Source: Drosophila persimilis
Taxonomy: Eukaryota; Arthropoda; Insecta; Diptera; Drosophilidae
Length of the DNA: 64,000 bases
NCBI RefSeq assembly: GCF_003286085.1
Contig: NW_020825288.1
Span: 19,964,001-20,028,000 of the forward strand
Direction: 5' to 3'
Part shown: piece by piece, positions 28,001 through 43,000 of the stretch
Position numbering within the stretch: position 1 is the stretch's first letter
Layout: every line of letters starts with the position of its first letter
Program-made: the position numbers and the translations under genes
The notes under the pieces: generated by a model
Databases searched by the model: none
Told to the model about the DNA's origin: nothing
Seen by the model: only the letters and a program-made list of their open reading frames with translations

Positions 28001-31000
28001 TTATGGACTGCGACTCAGTCGATTGTTTTGTTTGTCATCCGGAGAACCCATAGATATGCCCATTGGCATGGCCAAGTGGCGAGTCCCAAGTGTCGACGAA
28101 AGCCCGATTTTCCCGCAAACAAAGCCCCGTGTTTTCCTGGCAGTGATTTTGTTTATTGGCCATAACTCTTTACCGCAACGACTTTTGGCGGGGTGGTGGT
28201 GGAGGCGTGGCAACAGTGTGTCTTCCGGAGGTGTGCCTAGAATGAGGGATGAGAGCCACACAGCATGTGGGCCATTTACCTCTTTGAATGTCCTTTGGGG
28301 GGTCAAGTGGTGTTAGAGGTTTTGAAACCCGAGCCCGGCAGATTGTTTCTATTGGGAGTTGATTTCCTATGAATTATGTAGACATAAAAGTTCCTTAAAG
28401 CGCACGATTAAATTTATGTGGAATTTAATCAGAGAGGAGTGCAAATTATGTGATATATTTTTCAATAATAGATCATATTTGCTAGCGGTCTTCCTGGTCC
28501 ATCCTAAACAAATGTCTTTAATGAATAATTTCTTGAAGAAAATCAATCATTCCATTTAAGCGGTGACTGAGTAGGCTTCGTTCGGTGTGGAGTCGACTCA
28601 AGAGTCGATCTCTTGTCTGTTTCCCAGCATCAATCTTTTTCAAAGTGTTGTCATTGATATATTCGACCCTCAACCATCTCACACTCCACTTGAGAGCTTG
28701 TAAGGACTTTGTTTGTTTTATGTATGTGTGCCCACGTCCTGTGCGTGTTGCATGACTGTATCTGTATCTGTACGAGAAGGATATGTATCTGCCTATCTGG
28801 CTGTCCATTGTGAGCTTTGTCACGATTTATTCGTGTGTTTTTGTATTTCTTGCAGCCAAGTTCATTGCTTGCTGCAGCATTAAATGACTAACGCAGTTAT
28901 ATTTCCCTATCCCCATGGATCACGCCACTCCTCTGCTCCCATTCCCTTTCCCTATCAACCTGAGCCGCTCCCATGTGTGCGACATAAATAAATCTGAAGT
29001 AAATTTTTGCAATGTGTCTCGCTCGGAAATGCCTCGTAAATCTGGAGCCCCGGCCATGGGTCAACAGCGGCAGCCGCTTGTAATATTCTACTCGACCGTT
29101 GTTTTTTTTTTTGCTCCATTCTTTTTTTTCAGACAGGACGCAGATTTGTTGCAGCGCGCAGGATACAAATTTGCCACGACAGTAGACAGTAGAGGGCGGG
29201 CGGAAGCACTTAGCACCGCATGTTGACAGCCCTCACTTGAGCTGATAAGCGTGCTGCCAGCTGAACTTTCACCTCAGCTGCGACCGGAAGCGACAGCAAC
29301 AGCAGCGGCACCGGCAGCGGCAGCGACGGAATAATATTGCTCATACGCGGCATAGTACAAATAGATGTGAGAGAGCCGACAATAAATCACCCGTACAAAC
29401 AATGCGTGGGCGACCCGAGGCCATTGACACTTTGGCCGCCCTTCAGTGCCGCTTCCACTGCCATTTCCCTTCTGGTTTCACTTACCATATGCGCCTGGGC
29501 ACACTCATCTATGTAATGCGTGGTGATTATCACAGTTGTGTGACCATTTCTTGTAATGTCCACCAAATGATCCCAGATGCTGTAATAAACGAGAGATGAA
29601 GAGGCGTAAATGAAGGAGTTAATCAGATGTCACTGGTACTAGAGCACACACACACCATACCGAAAGAGTGCACGAATCCTGAAGAATAACTCACCTCTGT
29701 CGCAGCACCGGATCCACGCCCACTGTGGGCTCGTCGAGAATGAGCAGTTCCGGTTCGTGGAGTAGGGCCACGGCCAGACTCACGCGTCGCTGCTGGCCGC
29801 CACTCAAATTCTTGACAAATTTCGAGCCATTTGGCAAATTGAGCAATTTGAGTAGGAATTCGGTGCGATCCTCGATGTCGCTGCGTGGCATGGCCGAGAT
29901 AATGCCAAAGTATATTAAGGTCTCACGCATTGTGAACTCGCCGTAAAGGGCTATCTCCTGCAATAAACCCAAATTGGAACACGGATATTATAGTATTTTT
30001 ACCTGCACAAACACCACAATGCCACATGCCCCAGATCTGCCACCTGCCCCTTCCTTGCACAAGCGTAGTGAAAAACTGTTGCCTACTTTCCAGCGCGGCT
30101 TGTTTATGACTCGACTCTGGCCCATGAGGAGGAGGGGGAAGCGGTGGAGGGCCAGAGAGTCAGAGTTGGGTCAGAGTTAAGGTATTCTTATGGATTCTGA
30201 AAATTAAAAGTTTTGTGCGCTCTGTGTGTGCGGCATTTAAAACTTTTGCTGGGTATATGTTTTCTTTTGTGCTTTCACCATTTTATTGCGTTTATTTAAT
30301 TTAGTCGAATGGGGCATGAGGCAATAAAAAGCGCATGAAAAATTCACCAACTACCAGCAACAGAGGCAGTGGCACAGGCAGCCAGCACAGAGACTGTGAG
30401 GTCATCTCACCTGTGGCATATAGCCAATTCGGGGTCCTGGCACACCGGAACCACGGGATCCCGGCCGTCCGCCGAGCACCCAAATCTCTCCCGAATTGAG
30501 ACGACGCCGGCCAACGATGCAGCTGAGCAGAGTCGTCTTGCCGCATCCAGACGCGCCCAAAAGACCATAGCTGCAATGAAAGATGGGAAACGGTATATGG
30601 TTAGTGGAGCTTAAAGGGGTTTATTTATCAAATATTTAAGCGAAGGTAAATATAAAAGCTTCCATGAAGAATATACGTGGATCGGGTAACTAAATATAAC
30701 AATATTATAAAGGAAGAAAAATCAACATCCTATAGTTTTAAATTAAATATTTATATTAATTATTTTCTTAGTATTGATTTACATTCAATATGCAATCTAT
30801 TAAAATAGGAAAAGCTCTAAAAAATAGTTTTAATTTAAACAACTAGCTCTGCAAAAAAGGCCCTCCAGAGTCTGCTCTGGCCACATTCAAAATTTTACCT
30901 GAACGTGGCATTGCAGCACTTCTACGCGCGGCAATGGATTCTCCATTTAAGTTGGGGCCCTATAAAGGATACGCAAGGCGGCTCTAGGCCAAAGTCAGTT

Positions 31001-34000
31001 GCTCGGTGGGGAGTCTGGCAGGTGGATGCCAGTCGGGCGGACAAATATTTTAAGCACTCGCATACCCACTCGCAGACCCAGAGGCAGCTGCAGCTGCACT
31101 CACACAAAGCCACTCGCTCTCAAACGCACACACACAGATACTGGGCAGAGGACGTACGAGTACTAGGATGAAAAGCATCAGGTGAAAAATCAACTGTGAA
31201 TAGTTTTGCAAAAATATTCAGGCGCAAAAAGTTTCATTGCTCTGTGCGCTCTCTGTGTTCTCCTAGACCCACGCCCACCTCGAACCACACACCTTGGAAC
31301 ATCCCAAGCCAAACCCAAATCCCAAGCGCCACCACCAGCTAGTTCAGGTTCGGGTTGGTGCGGTATGTGCGCCGCTTATCTTATGTGAGGGTCTGTGTGT
31401 GTGTGTGTGTGGAGGAGCTGTTGCAAAATATATTTAGGGAATGTTTAGCACAGCTTAGCGCGCCAGTCGGCCTCCTCTTTCTGCACAACCATCCTTCCAA
31501 CACACTGAAAAAAATTACCATATTCTATTATGATAAAAACAGGAATTTATACCACCTATCGAAAAATGCTATGATTTGTGGAACTGTTTATTTTTTTTGC
31601 AGTGCAGTTGCACCGACAACAACATAGCCCAAGCTGCCGTATTTTTTATTACGTGCGCAGCGCGCGAGTTTAGAAAATTGTTGGTCTGGCAGTTGGCCGA
31701 GAGCAGATGAGGGGAGGATACCTCTCCAGGGGGAGGGGCTGGAGGACGGTCGCGGTTAGAGGTCGGTTAGTGTGTATCTATGTGTGTGTGTGTGTTTATC
31801 CATGAATAACATGCAGGTCGAAGTGACTGCACTCACTATTGGTGTGTGGGTGTGAGTGTGTGTGAGCGCACCGAAGGGGGCAAAAAGAGCCGCACTTGTT
31901 CAAGCCAAAGCAAAAGCCAAAGGGGTAAATAAAAGCACAGCTCTGCTCTGCCCAGCTTAAGGACACCCGAGTTGGCCAGTTGATGGGAGGAGGGGGCATC
32001 ACCCGCAGCGGGTAGAACAATGAGGCCAGATATGATTAAACTCTGCTAAAGCTGAAGAGCAGTGATAAAAACTAACAAAAAGCTGATAATTTGTTGGCTT
32101 TTATAAAGCGTTTCTGCTTTAACAAACTCGAACTGTTTGATTAAAATATTTGCTTTAATTAAATGTCATCACTTCAATAGTTCTAACATAAATATATTTT
32201 TAAATAGGAGAAATTTATAGAATATGCTCAATTAGAAAACACAGGAAATTTCGACCATGCGGGACATACATTTAATTGATTTTAGCTATTCAATTTAAAT
32301 GCTAAATATAAATATTGTATGTGCCAGCAGTAATTTAGAAAAGAAAATGTTTACAAATTTAATTCGCAACTTGTTTGGCGGATATCTTGCAGTGCGACAT
32401 CCTTACGAGTATACACCCAATTGAGTATTCATTCCCGGGTTTTATTTGCAGTTTTCCTGTTGGAAATTTCCTTGCATTTAGCGGTTGCATTTGCATGCCA
32501 TGGCATTTTGCATATCACGTTGCATAAATCCAATGCCGTAAAGCGTTAAATGGCCGAGTGTCGTGTTAGAAAAGGCCACAGCCGTAAAAACGCTTGCAGT
32601 GCGGCTAAGTCTGCCGCTAAAAAACATTCCAACTCACAAATTACCCAACATAGTCGTACCTGCGGTGCGCGCCCTTTTTTTTAAACTCCCTCTGCCCTGT
32701 TTTTTGTTGTTCGAAAACAATGCAAACAATAAGCAACGATGCAGACGCTGACGACCCGAGTTGAGGTTGATTTTTTAACCCATTAACCTTTTTTGCTGCA
32801 GTTACTCGGGAGCTTGATGCATTCCGCGACTTATTTTCTGGGGGAGGTCGTGATTGATGATTTGTGTGAGGAAAATGGCTTTTGACATGCGGACTGCAAC
32901 TGCAACTGGGGTCTGCGACTGCGACTGCAGTGAAATATGCGCTAATTAATTGTCATTTGCAGTATCAGAGTCGCGAATCGCGAGGATCATTAAGCTCATA
33001 TTTGAATTTAAAATTATTTTTCCGCTATCCAGCAATGGGCGGCCGTGTCTCTGTCCCTGTGGTCGAGGTGTCATTGGGTAATTAAATTTAATGTCTGCTT
33101 ATTTCTGCCATGATATATTGACGATTGCGGGGAGTCCCGACTTTGCAAAAACTTTGCACTTGACTTTAACAATTAGGTTTTGTCTCGCTCCCCCATTTGC
33201 CACCGATGCATCGGTGGTGGGGAGTGTAGTGGAGTAGTGGTTGTAGTTGTTGCTAAGCAGCGCGTCACAGGCAATTACAGGGGCGGTAATGCGTATTTAA
33301 TTAACAAGCTTACTTAGTAGTTTTCCATGGAAAATTTAGCTCATTGTTTGGCCGAAAGCGAACAAACCCTCCACCTCCCTGAAGCAGCTGGGAAAACTGG
33401 AGAAACTTACTGACATTTAGACACTCAACGAGTCGCTGCCGCTCCCTCCCTGCCTCCAGCCTGCTGCCTATTTGCCTGTCCAATTAAACGGTAAACTTTT
33501 CTTATGGCCATTCAATTCCCACACCGAACTCTTCAGCTGTTTAGTAGTTTGCCCCAACAATGCTGCCTGCCATCCGAAGGATGCTCGAAATGTGGAAGAA
33601 AAGTTTGCTGTGAGAGAGATCTCTTCTCTCCATCTTTCTAGAATGGGAATGAATCCTTTTTGTTTCATGGGCTCGGAGCTAATTGAATTGTCATCGATTA
33701 ATTGAGTCTTCGACTGTGATAGGCTGCTCTTAAATTCAGCCATTTTATCTAAAACATTTCGTGGTGCAGCAATAACAGCCAGCAATAGCTGCCAGGGAAC
33801 AGGGCCAAACAGGACCCTCAGTCAACATTTAATTTTATTATTTCCTTCTCGGCTCCACTCACTCTTCTGGAAGGCAGGGCCTCTGGTCCAAGTGCACTTG
33901 TAGCAGCTGTGTGTTATGGCCATCCGATTGCTAACCTCTCTCCTTCGTCAAAGACAATGGCACACCATGGCGTACGCTTGATTTTTTCCAATTATGTACA

Positions 34001-37000
34001 GACGTACGCATTACGCATACACAATGTGAGTAGCACACAGAGCAGAGCAGAGAACAATCAAACTCATAAAACTCAGACGGGTCTCGGGTCTCTGGGAATG
34101 TATGCTAATAATTAAAATTTGCCTGGGACCAAAGATAAGCCCCAAAGACACAACAAAGTAGGAAAAGGACACAGAGAAAATGGGAGAGAGAATGAAAAGT
34201 TATGAACTACAGTTTTGGAGTGACTACTGGTCCACTTCCACTCGACTGCCACTCTAGTCTCCCCATCCTATGCGCCGTCATGTACGTGCTAGATACAACA
34301 TAGCAGCACTTGACCCAAGCAGTTGCAACAGTCATAACAATGACTGGCTGCTGCTTTACTCCCCCGCCACCCGCCACAGCAGCTGTCCATTTTAATTTTC
34401 CAGCTTGTGTAAATAATTTAAACAATTTCATGTCCTGTCCAACAGGAATGCGAGCGCAGGGGAAGCAGGAAATGCTCGGTTATTATTTGTTGCCCCGCCG
34501 CTCGCCCCCCGTCCGACCTTCGCCTATAACTTGCGGTTGCACAGTCGGTCTTTTCTTCTTTCGTACGCTTTCAACCAAATATTTTTGCTAGCCAAGTTAA
34601 CCCGAGTCTTGTGGGGTTTGAAATATTCCCTTCCCTGCTCCCTACCATGATAGCATGATGGCATGGAAAAACAAATGCAAACAATAACATGTTGGTCCTG
34701 CCTCTTCTGATCTGTAACTGCCTCCTCCAGGACTTTGGCTTGGCTTCGGTTCGGTTTTCTGTTTTTGAAGAAGACTTTTCTTTCTCCCTTGTGGATGCAT
34801 TCATGTCCAGTCCTTTTTGTTGGCCTGATTCTGCCTCTCTCTGTTTGTTTGTCTGGCAGCGTGTCTGTTGCATATCAGTGTCCTTCCATGCTCCCTGTAA
34901 TCTAAACAATTTACCCCTTCTGGCAGCATTTCATCTCCAACGAGTACCAGTACTCCCCTGTATTCCAATATTTAGTTTCTCTTTCGTTTGCTCAACAGTT
35001 TTTGTTTATATTTTGTTTTGATTTTTTTGTTGCTTTTTGCATGTTAATCAACTTTTCTGGAGAGGCAACAATTGCTTATTAAATGGCAAAAATCAAACCG
35101 AGCTTGGAAGAGGCCGGGCAACCCTGTCGACTGTCTGGCTATTTGGCTTATGGAACTTTTGGCCAAATATTTGACTTCAGCACTGTGTGAACATTTCTCT
35201 ATTTGCTTCGTTAACCGCACACGCAGACAAACCGCAGTTAAAATAAAAAAATATAAAAAAAGTAATGTATATTTTCTGCGACTGAATTTTTGCGAAAAAC
35301 TTTGTTTGCCGTCCGTCGCCGGCCATAATGATAAACTTTCTTGCGCTTGATTCCATTTTTTGTTCGACTTTTTTTTGTCAAATGCAGACCAAACCAATTA
35401 CAAAATCCACAACCACAGCCGGAGAACAAACAAAAGTGGGCCATGGACATGGCAACACGGAGCAGGCACCCCTGAATGCCCTGAGAGTCCTGAGAAGGAG
35501 CCGAGAGAAACAAAGTTTAGCTTGCAAACAATTGCAATTTATTAAGCCAAGAGCCCAGGCGAAGCGCAAACAATGTCCGTGTCCGTGTCCGTGTCCGTGT
35601 CCATGTGGCCGGGCGTGGTCTGCTGTCTTGCAGCATAATTAAAAGTAAGTTCAATGCGCCGGGGCAGACAGCGTTCGAGAGTGCATTCTCTCGGCCAGAG
35701 ATGAGCAGACGGATATGCCAGGGAGTGCGAGGCCATGCCGGGGTATTCTGTCTTGGAATAAATGCCAAATATTTGCAATTTAATTTGCATTCAAACACAA
35801 TTACTCCAAAAGAATACAGTTTAGATAAGTAATTAGATTTGGTTTCGTAGAAGAGCACCCAGAAAACAATTTGTAATTACATTATTGAGTGGAAACTTCA
35901 GAGAAAATAACCAATCCCCAAGCTCGACCTGTCGCCATCACTCATACGACCCGCTGTACCGCAACTTATTATGCACCACAGCACTTGCAACTTGTAATTA
36001 TGTTGCAATAAGTTGGCCTGGATCGAACTGCTGCTGCTAATGCGCTTGTTACAAATATGTGAGCTGGCATTCCAATTGCGGGGAAAGAGAATCAGAAACA
36101 GAAACCAGAGGAAATAGAGATGGACGCAGAGGCAGACACAGACGCAGAAAGAGAGCTAAACAATGGGGCTACTGATTAGTTGTGAATTTACTGCTGATTA
36201 AGATGCTTTTTAAAAGAATTCGCCGCCGCCCACTTGGACCAAATGAACTTTTCCTCGAACTTTTCTTCTCCGTCCATTCCCTCGTATCGTATCTGTGTGT
36301 GGCTCGCGTGTTTACTGTTTGCTGGTATGTGTGCAAACTTTTCGTTGAATTGGCAGTTTATGAAAAATTCAAGGACAGGCATTAATTTCCCACTAAACTT
36401 CTCAGGGAATCACCAATGGGCAGCACATCCATATAAATTATATGAAATATAATACTGAAAGTACGAGTATGTGGAAGCTCTGCGGTTCTGCCGGAAAGTA
36501 CAAACACGTTGAAAAGTCAGCAGTAAAAAATAAGGCAAACAGATCAAGAATGCTGAGATGGCTACTTTCGCTGTGGCACGTGTTGACAGTTGTTGTTGTT
36601 GAATTTTTCGTTTTTTGTCTCTAACTTGTGGTGTTCTGCCACTAACTATCTCATGGGGATGTATATCCAGCTTATACCCTTCATAGCTCTGTAAAAACTA
36701 TGCATATTAATTGGTTAATTTTTTCATGTTCAACATAAATTTTTATCACCGTAGAGTCAGCCCTTCACATCCGCACTTTTTTCCATATTGAACGAGAGTT
36801 AATTTATTATCTAATTATGCACACAATTTGTCACACTTTCTGTCACACTTTATTACATATCTATATATCTCACTCTTTTCGGGCTGCTCCTCATTTAATC
36901 AGATTTGAAAGTGTTGCTCACTTAATTATAATATTGGGTTTTTTTTTCATTGTACTGCCATTGTCCAGGGATTGTACAAATATTTAGACATTTTGATTGT

Positions 37001-40000
37001 GCCATTTGCTGAATGGAAAATGTTATTTAACAAAATCACAGTGTAGGACTTTTGTTTTGGCCATTTGTTTACAGCCTAAACGAAATCACGACAATGCAGC
37101 GTAAATCAACAAAATCAGCTGAGAGACAAATTGCCCTAAACACGTAAGCCCCGCATCAGCCACATCCAGATACAGATACTCGTACAGTTTCCAGCTTCAT
37201 CGGCCAGATGCACATGTCAATTACTGGTTTGTGATTATGTTTGTAGCCCTGTATCTGCCTTTGTGTTGCCTCCATTGACGAGCTAAACGTGGGAGGGGGC
37301 GTCTCCTGAATCCGCACCCCTACTCGTACGTACATATACGTATTTATTTAAATTTATCGCATTGCATTTTTGCGTGCGTGCGAATCCGCAATGAATAGGA
37401 AAGTGCCCATGCAATTTGGCGTACATATACGTACGAGTTCGGGTATTCCATGTAATTAACAATTTAGCGATTGGAATGGCAGCCATTTTGTCATAGACAA
37501 AATTGCATAGAGGGGGGTGCATAACAATGTGTATACGTAATATACGTAGTCGGGTATTTTGTATATCAAATAAATACTCAAATTAATGCAAATTCAGTTT
37601 TGATGCGCATAATTTCATTTTAATGGAAATTTTATACTTCCACGTAATTCCCGCTGCTATTGCGATGTGGCCATGCGGGATGGGCATGTGGGCTGTTGGC
37701 CCGAGGCGCTGCAGCATATAAATAAAGGTGCTAGCCAACGTAATTTAATTGCTTATTCTCCCATTATGGCCATGGCTGCAGCAGCCTTCTGTATTTTTAA
37801 ATATGCCATTTATGCGATATTTCTAGAGGAAGTGGTGCATAAGCCGTCGCGTAGAAGAAAGGTCAACCCGAATAAAACTCTCCCTCCAGCTATGCGACGG
37901 CCAAGAGGGGGATGCATATGGCATATTCTAATGGTTTAAATAATGGGTGCAAGAGCATAAGGAGCTGCTGGAATGTAGAGCCAGTTAAATAAGTTCCAGT
38001 CTTCCCGACTGCCTGGTAGCCCCTTCAATACTTGAGTATTTCAAAATGGATTGCTGTCCGCCCATGAATACGCACATACATATATTTCCTCTGCACAACA
38101 AATCCTTCAGATATAAATCCTTCCTATCACAGGGCATAAAATATATGGCACAAGGTGATTTATACATTTTGACTGAGTTTATAGGGAAATGGGCATAAAA
38201 GAGGGAAAAATATGTTGCTGCAGCGGATGCCCGGCGCAGCTTTGACGGATTTTATTGTACGTCCTGCTATGGGTATGGGTATGAGAGGCAGGTCCACCTG
38301 TGGGTCTGGGTCTGTGTGTTGGGTGAGAGGGAACGCTTAACTTATTAAATGCGCACACTCCGTTTTAATTACTCACACATACACATACAACCGTGACTAT
38401 ATGTGTGCACATGTGAGTTGCTAATTGCGGGCACACACACAGCCACACACATGCCAGCCGAGCACAATTTTAATGCGCACTTCCGTTTCCGCTGTAATGC
38501 CTGTGGCATAGTTTATTTTTATATTCCCCACCAACACGGGGTTGCTGGCACTTCGGCTGCCTCCTTTCTGCGGTGCGTAATTGTTAATTTTCAACCTGAA
38601 ATGATGAACGACTCCGCTGGCTGACTGACAGACTAATTGACTGACAGACTGGTGCATTGGCAGCGGCTCACAGCTATTTGCTGACGTTTTTGACGGGAAA
38701 TTTACAGTGTTTTAAGTGCGTGGCCGCAAAGAGGAAACACATTAACACGGGATAAACATGGACAGGCCCAGATCCAGTCGGGAGCCAGTCGAGAGCACAC
38801 AGAATGCAACCACAAAAGAAAGCCCAGAATGAAGTGCAGCATCTTAAGCAAATTAAGCGTAAAATCACAGAAATGACAGCCACTGGATGAACAAACAGAA
38901 CGAACCAAAAAGCTGTAGGAACCAGCCCTCGAATTGAGATTGAGACGGTCACGACATCATTGTGCAATTATTTAAACATTGCCACGGCCAGCAGTAAAAG
39001 CAAAAGCAACAACCGAGCTTAAGCAAATTGAATTCGTCGCATTCTCCTAATTGCGGCCAACACTCAAATGCCCCGCCCCCCACCAGGGCCCAACCACCGA
39101 GCCACGATCCGGCAGAACCCTCACCCGCACAAAATTCGTTTCATTTCTGGATAATTGCTGCTTGAATTTCAATTCGAACTGTGCGGTACGAGGGCGAAAG
39201 AAGGATGCAGACCCTTAAACTCCTGCCGAATGCTCTCCTCGGTTATCCTGCACTTGTCACAGGCTAACATGGAAATTGAATTTCCAGCAAACGAAAATGG
39301 GTTTACTGCCGCCAAAGAAGATATCCTTTTGCCTAGCTACAATTCAGATGAATTGGATGACTGTAACTGGCTTATTATTTCACACACGCTGCCGATGAAA
39401 GTACGAGTATTATACGCGCACAGAGAGTGTCTCACATGAAGTGTCAAATTCGCTTGAAGTCTCCTGCTTAAATTTTGGAACTTTGAGTGATAAAAAGGAT
39501 TCTTTGAATTGAATTAAATCTGTCTTTATTTTACCACAAAACAGAAGACTCTCCTTCTATTGTAAATTAATTCCTTGAAGTTGAATTTCCTACGAATTCA
39601 ATTTCCATTCGTCTTGAAGATGTCGTATCATCCCTTGTCAAACTTCTCCTAAAAGTCTCCAAGCTCTTTGGCTGCCAGTGTATAAGTAAAATTAACATTT
39701 TACCTCTTGGGCAGAACTAATTTTCTATGCCACTTAACGGAGGGGAGAGTGGGAGTGGGAACTCGGAGTCCGACATCGTTTTGCCTTCCGGCGCGACCAG
39801 CACTTCAGCCTTCTTTCAATCAATTAATTATTGTTTTATGCCGCTTTCAATCCTTCAAAAGAGCCCAAGGAGAAGAAAAAAACGCAAAAGCAAGAAGGAG
39901 CAGCACTCCCTGTGTCCTTAGGCCACACCAATGCGAAGGCAAAAACCAAAGCAAAATGGACGCATACTTTACAATTAATTTGCCATTACGCCTGGTCGGG

Positions 40001-43000
40001 GCATGGGCATGGACGGGACTGCAAAGAGCACTCTGCCATTTTTAATCGATTTTCATTACAGACCCGTTGGGCCCGTCGTCCACGTCCCTGTCTGCCTCCG
40101 CTCGTCACTCACTTGACGCCTCAATTGGCCCCGTCTAAATGGGCAAACAAACTCTCGACGTGGCGGCATCTTCATTCCCATCTCCACCTCCCGCTCCTCC
40201 TGTGCCTGGGCATGGCTCTGGTCCTCAGTTGGTTGCCTAATTTGACTAATAAGCTGGCCATTGCAACGGCTGTTGAACTTCCGGTGGGTTGAGGATGGGA
40301 ATGCGAATGGGGTGGGATGAGGCCTGTGATGCCTGGGCCTTCAGCCACTTTTGGTAATTATATGCCAAAACAGTTCAGCGGCGTTGAAGCGGCTGTTGGG
40401 AACTACTCTCTCACTCTCTGATTACGGCTGCCCTTTTTTTTTTGTTTCCTCTTCCTTATTGGTTAATCATTTGCCGTAAAGATTTTAATTTCCGCTTTTT
40501 AATAGGGAAGCGCTGTCTATCGTTGTGGTCTGGGATATTGCGGGCTTAATCCCTGTGCCACTCTTTGGGTTCTCTGTTTCTCTGATTGCCTTTTGAATTT
40601 TTTTTTCGGAATTAACCGAAGCTGTAATTGGTTTGCCAGCGAGAGTAGCTGTCAGTCAAGATTAAGTTTCGACAGACAGAAAGGGGAAAACGGCTAATAA
40701 TTTCCATCTTAAGAAATCTTAAAGAGACAAAGCCAGTCATGAACAAAAGATTTGAGTTTGTGACTTCCATTCATTAGAATAATTTGGCCCAACAACGTCT
40801 CAAGGACGTGAACCAGACTGGTGACAATACACAAATTACACAAACCCCAAAAGTGATATGATTGCCAACAGGCAAAGGTAGGGCTAAACGATTTGACTTG
40901 GCCACCAACCACTTGAACTTCTAATAAGGCCACAAGTATCGAATATTCGATGTGTTCTAGGGGTTCTGGGAGTGCCTTTGTGTTTGTGTTGGATAAATCG
41001 CAGGCACACACGCAAATCGGTGAACAAATAAGAGTGTGAGACCCGTGGGGAGGGGGTGGCCATCGATTGAAAGGCAGGGCAATTCGGGCTGGTATGAGTT
41101 GCCATTGAAAGGCATTCAATAATTTACTAATGTCTAACACACAGCGGAGCTGGAGGGAATGAAATCACATCAGAAGTCCGTCCACACTGTAATAATAATT
41201 CCAGGGAGTCACAGATACAGATACAGATACAGGAGTACATTCGTAGCGACAATGATTATTTTCCCGGCAGGCAATTTCTTACGCAAATAAGGTTCATTCA
41301 AGAGGCGTTCCCGCCGTCATCAGAAATACGTACGACTCAACACACACTCGATTGACTGGCAGGTTTTGTGACCAGCCTAATGACCACATGCCATGATGGC
41401 CAATACTTTATAGTGTATGCATTAAATGTGGATTTGCTTGTGCATAAATTGAGCCGTAATTAGTAGCAAATGATTTTGATATTGACCTCAAATAAATACT
41501 GACTCTAGTCTGACACAAGTCTGGCTCTAGATACGTGTATAACGACAATGAACAAGTGAGGGCATTTGCAATGCTAGCTCTATGAAATCATATCGCAATA
41601 TACCTACATATTTGACGGCAGTCTAGAGTTTTGTATCTGTTGAGTATCTGCAATTAATAGAAATACAATACAGATACTCGTACCGACACAGGAACGGATG
41701 GCGTACTAATTGGACGTGAAATGTATAATTGGTATTGAGATGTATTCATGTGTATGTGTAGCTGTGTAGTGAAACGATTATGGAAAAACGGATCAAAGTT
41801 TACGCCGACTAAAGCTTATTTTTCAATTCAAAATCTATTACTTTGTACAACCTTTCCTAATGTCAACAATAACTTCTTCAAATCGGCTTAGAAAAATAAG
41901 TAAATAATTACTTAATTTATGCGTTCAAAGTTGAATACATACATATTTAAATTATAAGAAGGAATTATAATAATTTTAATTTTGTATTTAAAAACAAATT
42001 TGAAATCAAAATTATTTTCTGATTTGTATTATAAAATTTTTTGTGCGTACGTAGTACAAATATATATTCATAATTTATGCTTCACTACCTCACGTTTCAA
42101 ATTTAAAGGCAATTTATTAAAATCGAACCAGAAGAAGAAAGATAAATTGAATTTAAATATACATTTTTCGAATAGTACTGTTAAAACGACCCATATTTCA
42201 TCTAAATAAAAAACACTTGCAAATAAATTTAATAAATTAAATTTGAAAATATTTAAGTTTAATATGAGACACATTTATTTTAAATATAAAATATTTTCAT
42301 ATATTTCAATATTGTTTTTCCTATAATTTCCACTCTTAACACAAAACATCAAAGTGTAAGTATTCAAATTGAGGGACTTTTATCTCTGAGTGTATGAAAA
42401 AAGAAAATACAAGTTTTAATTGCCTTTATTTTTTCTGTGTAGCAATTTTCTGAGTCCTGTCTCTGTGTCTGCCATTGTTAATCGCACAACAGCTGCCCAT
42501 CATATCCATGATATCCCTCTCACAATCCACATCCACCCCATCATTTGTATGTGGTTAATAACCCATAATTTGTGCAGGCCCATCCAAGGGCAGTTCTTTC
42601 ACATACTCGTCCACAGACTTTCCCAACCACTCACTCGATTCGCTGCTGATTCTTGACTTGACTTTGAGTGTGAGTATTCATTACACACATATACATACGC
42701 AGAAGAACTCAAGGCTTGTAATTGATATGAGAAGCAGAGGAAGGAAGACAAAGAGAAAGAGAGAGAGAAAGACAATTAATAGCAGGCCTCGAAATGGCGT
42801 ATACGTAACGTCCTACAAAATAATTATAACCATATTAAAATGTTCCGCAAAATGGTCAACACTTAACCTCAGCCCCTGGCCTGAACCCCAACCCTGGCCC
42901 TGACTTTGGTTTGAATAATTCAATAACAATTTACAATCAATTAAAATGACTCGCAAAGATTAAAAATCTCAGACATTGGCCATGTTTATTACGTGTGATT

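Noticed and set aside
28518..28808. 96-codon minus-strand frame ending FLQEIIH
   Set aside because: Includes a degenerate AGATAC repeat coding for RYRYR. Without conservation data it is indistinguishable from chance inside the intron.
39269..39439. 56-codon plus-strand frame starting [11 protein letters not shown]
   Set aside because: Codon-like but short, AT-rich and with no family match; not supportable as a gene.
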